Positions 4,463 to 5,118 of a stretch of DNA of 5,118 nt are shown piece by piece. The stretch covers positions 1-5,118 of the forward strand of contig NCJP01000127.1 in assembly GCA_002278985.1 (NCBI GenBank). The letters run 5' to 3'. Position numbers and translations under genes: made by a program. Position 1 is the first letter of the stretch, and the number at the start of each line of letters is the position of its first letter. Under the pieces are notes generated by a model. That model saw nothing but the letters and a program-made list of their open reading frames with translations, had not been told where the DNA came from and searched no databases. Origin of the DNA: Erythrobacter sp. 34-65-8 (GTDB taxonomy: Bacteria; Pseudomonadota; Alphaproteobacteria; Sphingomonadales; Sphingomonadaceae).

Positions 4463-5118
4463 ATGCACGCCTACCGCACCCATACCTGCGCCCAGCTCGG
4501 CCAGAGCCATGTCGGCGAAGAAGTCCGCCTGTCGGGCTGGGTCCACAAGAAGCGCGATCATGGCGGGGTCCTGTTTGTCGACCTGCGCGATCATTACGGC
4601 ATGACCCAGATCGTCGCCGATGCGGACAGCCCGGCCCTGCCGCTGCTGGAAGGGCTGCGGCTGGAGAGCGTCGTCACCATCGATGGTGTGGTGAAGGCGC
4701 GCAGCGAGGGCACGGTGAATGCCAACCTCTCGACCGGCGCGATCGAGGTATTCGCCCGCGCCGCCGTGGTGCAGAGCGCGGCCGACGAGCTGCCGCTGCC
4801 GGTGGCGGGCGAGCAGGAGTATCCGGAGGACATCCGCCTCAGGTACCGCTTCCTCGACCTGCGGCGCGAGACGCTTCACGCCAATATCATGAAGCGCACG
4901 CAGATCATTGCCGACATGCGGGCGCGGATGGGTGCGGCGGGCTTTACCGAGTTCTCGACCCCGATCCTGACCGCTTCCAGCCCGGAAGGCGCGCGCGACT
5001 TCCTGGTGCCGAGCCGCATCCATGCGGGCAAGTTCTACGCGCTGCCGCAGGCGCCGCAGCAGTACAAGCAGCTGCTGATGGTGGCGGGGTTCGACCGCTA
5101 TTTCCAGATCGCCCCCTG
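4463..5118 (+). CDS. aspS: Aspartyl-tRNA synthetase (3' end beyond window)
   Basis: The first 218 residues of a bacterial class IIb synthetase that charges tRNA with aspartate in the cytoplasm are visible. The N-terminal OB-fold anticodon-binding domain spans about 18-105 ([19 protein letters not shown], 25-43). Next come the bacterial linker segment [11 protein letters not shown] (125-135) and the start of the catalytic domain with motif 1 ([11 protein letters not shown], 160-170). The bacterial signature [13 protein letters not shown] (173-185) and [15 protein letters not shown] (192-206) follow; motifs 2 and 3 are beyond the edge. The start at 4463 has GGAAAG 7 bases upstream and fits the family N-terminus. 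H33 in RDHGG and the glycine at 83 (SEG) match the non-discriminating type that also charges tRNA-Asn, whereas E. coli AspRS has leucine at the histidine position. Identity is certain, the dual specificity inferred. Confidence 0.97.
   Translation, partial: MHAYRTHTCAQLGQSHVGEEVRLSGWVHKKRDHGGVLFVDLRDHYGMTQIVADADSPALPLLEGLRLESVVTIDGVVKARSEGTVNANLSTGAIEVFARAAVVQSAADELPLPVAGEQEYPEDIRLRYRFLDLRRETLHANIMKRTQIIADMRARMGAAGFTEFSTPILTASSPEGARDFLVPSRIHAGKFYALPQAPQQYKQLLMVAGFDRYFQIAP

Overview
This GC-rich window looks like chromosomal core DNA of an alphaproteobacterium, most likely a sphingomonad (Sphingomonadales/Erythrobacteraceae type). The evidence is the protein character (an OxyR, an RNase D and an AspRS with alphaproteobacterial features) and two families of intergenic palindromes that I associate from memory with sphingomonad genomes: a 'GTCACCCCGGACTTGATCC'-type hairpin and a 'CGTCATTGCGAG' inverted repeat. 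No phage, IS, CRISPR, tRNA or rRNA was seen, and no previously undescribed system is evident.

Layout: at the left edge, the N-terminus of a major facilitator superfamily protein, of the type found alone or fused to acyltransferase/acyl-ACP synthetase domains in lysophospholipid recycling, is read leftwards. It is divergent from pgsA (501-1094, +), the committed enzyme of phosphatidylglycerol synthesis, so both flanking genes point to membrane phospholipid metabolism. pgsA converges, with a 4-base gap, on a small PilZ-domain gene (1099-1458, -). Upstream of pilZ on the same strand is an OxyR-type LysR regulator (1546-2454, -) that keeps both peroxide-sensing cysteines. No catalase or peroxiredoxin gene is adjacent.

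Between oxyR and the next gene lies a 632-base gene-free region (2455-3086). Its left end carries a compact array of three GGTGACA half-sites, two direct and one inverted, immediately upstream of oxyR. Its right part is built from repeats: a degenerate paired palindrome (2711-2803), a strong inverted repeat (2867-2957) and a half copy of the first palindrome (2998-3040). A diverged direct repeat at about 237 bases offset links 2761-2856 with 2998-3096. The second copy reaches into the last codons of rnd.

rnd (3087-4295, -), encoding RNase D with an intact DEDDy active site and an HRDC domain, is divergent from aspS (4463 to beyond the right edge, +), the aspartyl-tRNA synthetase. The 167-base rnd-aspS spacer holds a convincing sigma70-like promoter for aspS (TTGACA, 17-base spacer, TGTTAG) and a strong GC hairpin in the presumed aspS leader.

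The observations most worth a second look are the GGTGACA array before oxyR, the CxxC motif embedded in the c-di-GMP-binding loop of the PilZ protein next to oxyR, and the repeat that overlaps the rnd stop codon.
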